The notes under the pieces: generated by a model
Told to the model about the DNA's origin: nothing
Databases searched by the model: none
Seen by the model: only the letters and a program-made list of their open reading frames with translations
Assembly (NCBI RefSeq): GCF_905196875.1
Contig: NZ_CAJJWO010000017.1
Coordinates: 19,998-83,997 of the forward strand
Origin: an uncultured Parabacteroides sp.
Lineage (GTDB): Bacteria; Bacteroidota; Bacteroidia; Bacteroidales; Tannerellaceae
Length of the DNA stretch: 64,000 nt
Reading direction: 5' to 3'
In this document: in pieces, positions 61,479 through 64,000 of the stretch
Numbering within the stretch: the first letter of the stretch is position 1
Layout of the letters: each line of letters starts with the position of its first letter
Translations under genes and position numbers: made by a program

Positions 61479-64000
61479 ATGAAAAGTATCATCCGAAATC
61501 TGTTTTGCCTACTATTGCTTTCTGTTTTACAACCTGTTAAAGGAACTAATACATCTCCCTGGTTCTTTTCACAGATCGGAGTAGAAGATGGTTTGTCTCA
61601 AGGTTCCGTATCCTGTATCTATCAGGATACGGATGGATATTTGTGGTTGGGAACACGGGGAGGACTCCATAAATATGACGGATATGAATTTACAATTTAT
61701 AGAAATAATCCAACCGACTCCTGCTCACTTAAAGACAATAATGTTATGGCGATTAATGAAGACAGGAACAAAAACATATGGGTTATAACAGATAATGGTC
61801 TTCACAAAATAGCGCATCAGACGGGTAAAATAAAACGATATCATGTTCGTGAAACTCGTTTTATGCACTGTTGCATACGCAGCCATACCGGAGATTTTCT
61901 TGTAGCCGGAGAAAAATATATTTACCAATATGACGAACAAGGTGACTCACTGGTGTTTAAAGACTGGCTGGCTGAAATCCCTATCAATTCAAATATAAAA
62001 GCACTGGCAGAAGACGAAAAAGGGAATCTTTATGTGGCAAGTGCACAAAGCGGACTTATTGTTCTTAACAAACAAAGGAAGGTAATATCTGTTTATAAAC
62101 ACGATCCGAATGATCCATCCTCATTAATAAAAGGAACAATCTGTGGTTTGTTTACAGACAGTAACAAACGACTGTGGGTACATTCTCAAACCTCCGGAGC
62201 TTGCTATTTTGATAAGGAAAATGAACTTTTCATTCATATTAATTCTGAAAATTCTGCATTAAGCAGCAATGTTGTCCGAGCAATAGCAGAACCTACTCCC
62301 GGAACTTTACTTTTCGGAACTTTTGCCGGACTAAACGAAGTAGATATGAAGACACTCCAAGTGACTCCATATAAATTCAATCCGGACTATCCCGGAGCTT
62401 TAAGCTATTACTCCGTACATAGCTTACTAAATGATAATACCGGTGCTCTATGGGTTGGAACATGGAGAGGACTGAATTATTACAGTCCGGTCAAAAAACT
62501 ATTTTATCAGATCGCACCAAAAGAATTTACCGGACTATTGGGCATGGGACAGGAAGATGACGAAGGTAATATATGGTTTGCAACAGAAGGTGCCGGCCTG
62601 TTCCGCTACAATCCGTCAAATCAGAGCCAACAACTTTATCCGGTAAAATCGCCTTACAAGGACAATTACAACTCCAACATATTTAAATCCTTATTTATCA
62701 AAGGAGACAGCATTATCTGTGCAACCAATAAAGGAGAAGTTTATCTATTCTCCCGCAAACGAAAAAATTATCGTTTACTATACGACTACCAATATGGCGA
62801 TATTTATGCCTTACTCAGCGATAGTAAAGACAGGATATGGATTCCAACCAACTCCAATACAGGGTTAGTTATGTTAGAAGATGGAAAAAGTACTAATCTG
62901 TTTAATGTTGACGGACAAAACAGACGATTTCATTTTGTTACCACCATAAAAGAAACACAACCGGATGTTTTTATAATGGGAACTCTCGGACAAGGTTTAT
63001 TCCAATATAATATGAATAAAGGCCTGCTAAAAACAGTGTCATCCCCCCAACTCGATTTGCCAGAAAACGGAAAACCCGGTACAGTAAGTTCAATCCTTAC
63101 TGACTCGCTCCATAACATATGGGTTTCTTTCTTTGGAAATGGTATCTTCCGTTTTGACAAAAAAATGAACAAGATAAAACATTATACGGAAAAAGACGGA
63201 TTAGCAGACGGCTACATATACACAATGGTACAAGGTAAAAATTATTCCTTATGGGCACTTTCCGGAGAGAGTTTATATGGTTACAATTCGAAAGATGATT
63301 CCTTCTATCCGGTTATTAACGACAGCCGGCAAATAATGGAGTTCTCCATACATGCCGGAACAACAGACAAAAAAGGAAACTTATACTTTCCTGGGAATAA
63401 AGGAATTATATGTTTTAATCCAACACAAATGAGTAAAAACACATATACTCCACCGATTTATCTGAAAACCTTATATATAAATAATAATCCGGTAGAATTT
63501 GAGAGCACAAAACGACTCAAACTAAAAGCCGATGAAACCAATATTGCTATTGGTTATACAGCTCCAGACTTTATTTCCCCTAAGCAAAACCAATATGCTT
63601 ATATGATGGAAGGGGTAGAAAAAGAATGGAACTATGTAAAGGGGCGAAGGGTAGCTTATTATAGCAATTTAGCTCCAGGTACTTACAAATTCAAAGTTAA
63701 GGTTGCAAACAGTGATGGGATCTGGAATCCACAAGAAGCTTCTTTAAATATCACTGTAATGCCTCCTTTATATAAAACGTGGTGGGCTTATGTATTGTAT
63801 ATCACCATTATATCTTCTATCATTGCAAAATCCATCTATCACCAAAAGGTTCGGCATGAGCTCGAAAGCAATATACGTTTTAAACAGTTGGAACAAGAGA
63901 AAATGAAGGAATTACACGAGGAACGTATGAAATTATTTGCCAACTTCTCACACGAACTACGCACTCCTTTGACATTAATTACGAATCCATTAGAAGATTT
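61479..64000 (+). CDS. Hybrid two-component system sensor/regulator, 3' end outside the window
   Basis: The frame opens at ATG 61479 with a signal peptide (MKSIIRNLFCLLLLSVLQPV) and runs past the right edge (840 complete codons seen). It contains the propeller repeats of HTCS proteins (GYLWLGTRGGLHKYDGYEF, TGALWVGTWRGLNYYSP), a Y_Y_Y domain (YAYMMEGVEKEWNYVKG), a membrane helix near residue 775 and the start of HisKA (FSHELRTPLTLI, His825). Receiver and AraC domains are presumed to lie beyond 64000. It resembles the PUL2 HTCS closely in motif order. It follows a second HU-like gene, suggesting that another PUL starts to the right. Confidence 0.92.
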   Translation, partial: MKSIIRNLFCLLLLSVLQPVKGTNTSPWFFSQIGVEDGLSQGSVSCIYQDTDGYLWLGTRGGLHKYDGYEFTIYRNNPTDSCSLKDNNVMAINEDRNKNIWVITDNGLHKIAHQTGKIKRYHVRETRFMHCCIRSHTGDFLVAGEKYIYQYDEQGDSLVFKDWLAEIPINSNIKALAEDEKGNLYVASAQSGLIVLNKQRKVISVYKHDPNDPSSLIKGTICGLFTDSNKRLWVHSQTSGACYFDKENELFIHINSENSALSSNVVRAIAEPTPGTLLFGTFAGLNEVDMKTLQVTPYKFNPDYPGALSYYSVHSLLNDNTGALWVGTWRGLNYYSPVKKLFYQIAPKEFTGLLGMGQEDDEGNIWFATEGAGLFRYNPSNQSQQLYPVKSPYKDNYNSNIFKSLFIKGDSIICATNKGEVYLFSRKRKNYRLLYDYQYGDIYALLSDSKDRIWIPTNSNTGLVMLEDGKSTNLFNVDGQNRRFHFVTTIKETQPDVFIMGTLGQGLFQYNMNKGLLKTVSSPQLDLPENGKPGTVSSILTDSLHNIWVSFFGNGIFRFDKKMNKIKHYTEKDGLADGYIYTMVQGKNYSLWALSGESLYGYNSKDDSFYPVINDSRQIMEFSIHAGTTDKKGNLYFPGNKGIICFNPTQMSKNTYTPPIYLKTLYINNNPVEFESTKRLKLKADETNIAIGYTAPDFISPKQNQYAYMMEGVEKEWNYVKGRRVAYYSNLAPGTYKFKVKVANSDGIWNPQEASLNITVMPPLYKTWWAYVLYITIISSIIAKSIYHQKVRHELESNIRFKQLEQEKMKELHEERMKLFANFSHELRTPLTLITNPLED

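Noticed and set aside
1..64000. tRNA or rRNA genes
   Set aside because: No cloverleaf-type or ribosomal RNA sequence was recognised by eye in any intergenic region; a covariance-model scan would be decisive.

Overview
The window looks like a chromosomal segment of a gut-type Bacteroidales bacterium, most likely Parabacteroides or a close relative (inference). The reasons are SusC/SusD pairs, hybrid two-component sensor-regulators (HTCS) carrying AraC domains, lipoprotein glycosidases, a T9SS-type C-terminal domain, HU-family proteins of the Bacteroidetes type, and promoters with the Bacteroidetes -7 box TAnnTTTG with a TTG about 20 bp upstream.

Left edge (1-4922): the first codons of pheT run off the left end. 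A lipoprotein-like sensor kinase with a periplasmic substrate-binding module follows, tail-to-tail with nrfA (pentaheme nitrite reductase, no nrfH beside it), then trmD. Polysaccharide utilisation locus 1 (PUL1, 4982-24825, all on the minus strand) has two arms around its HTCS. The upper arm is an alginate-lyase-fold lyase, GH88 and GH2. The lower arm is SusC, SusD, a transcription terminator, a leader with four 23-bp palindromic repeats, a very large diheme NPCBM/propeller/SUMF1-like fusion protein, and a parallel beta-helix protein. The GH88 plus lyase pairing points to a uronic-acid-containing glycan (inference).

25-29.7 kb is an AT-rich patch with a small lipoprotein, a T9SS-type secreted protein and an IS1182-family element whose transposase is broken by one in-frame amber codon. 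29.7-43.8 kb is mostly housekeeping and scattered enzymes: a CPA2 antiporter, an esterase, isoaspartyl peptidase, GH92 mannosidase, TatA/TatC, FabD, a Nei/Fpg-like glycosylase lacking the usual N-terminal proline, a ParE/RelE-type toxin-antitoxin pair, a nitroreductase lipoprotein and a GH2.

PUL2 (44239-60690, plus strand) runs: HU-like protein, HTCS (4-base ATGA overlap), GH105, SusC, SusD, a small secreted protein, a clan GH-D-like glycosidase, GH3 and a small secreted protein. At 60978 a second HU-like gene is again followed by an HTCS, which runs off the right edge, so a third locus probably starts there.

The most unusual signal is a shared architecture with no shared sequence. Three leaders (10598-10689, 44049-44136 and about 60828-60915) each hold roughly four head-to-tail units of 22-23 bp, and each unit is itself an inverted repeat; the family of sequence differs at each locus. 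Two of the three sit between a recognisable promoter and an HU-like gene that is coupled to an HTCS. A second regulatory signal is a 36-bp element (27/36 identical, no gaps) upstream of both GH105 and susC in PUL2, which is a strong candidate operator for the PUL2 HTCS.
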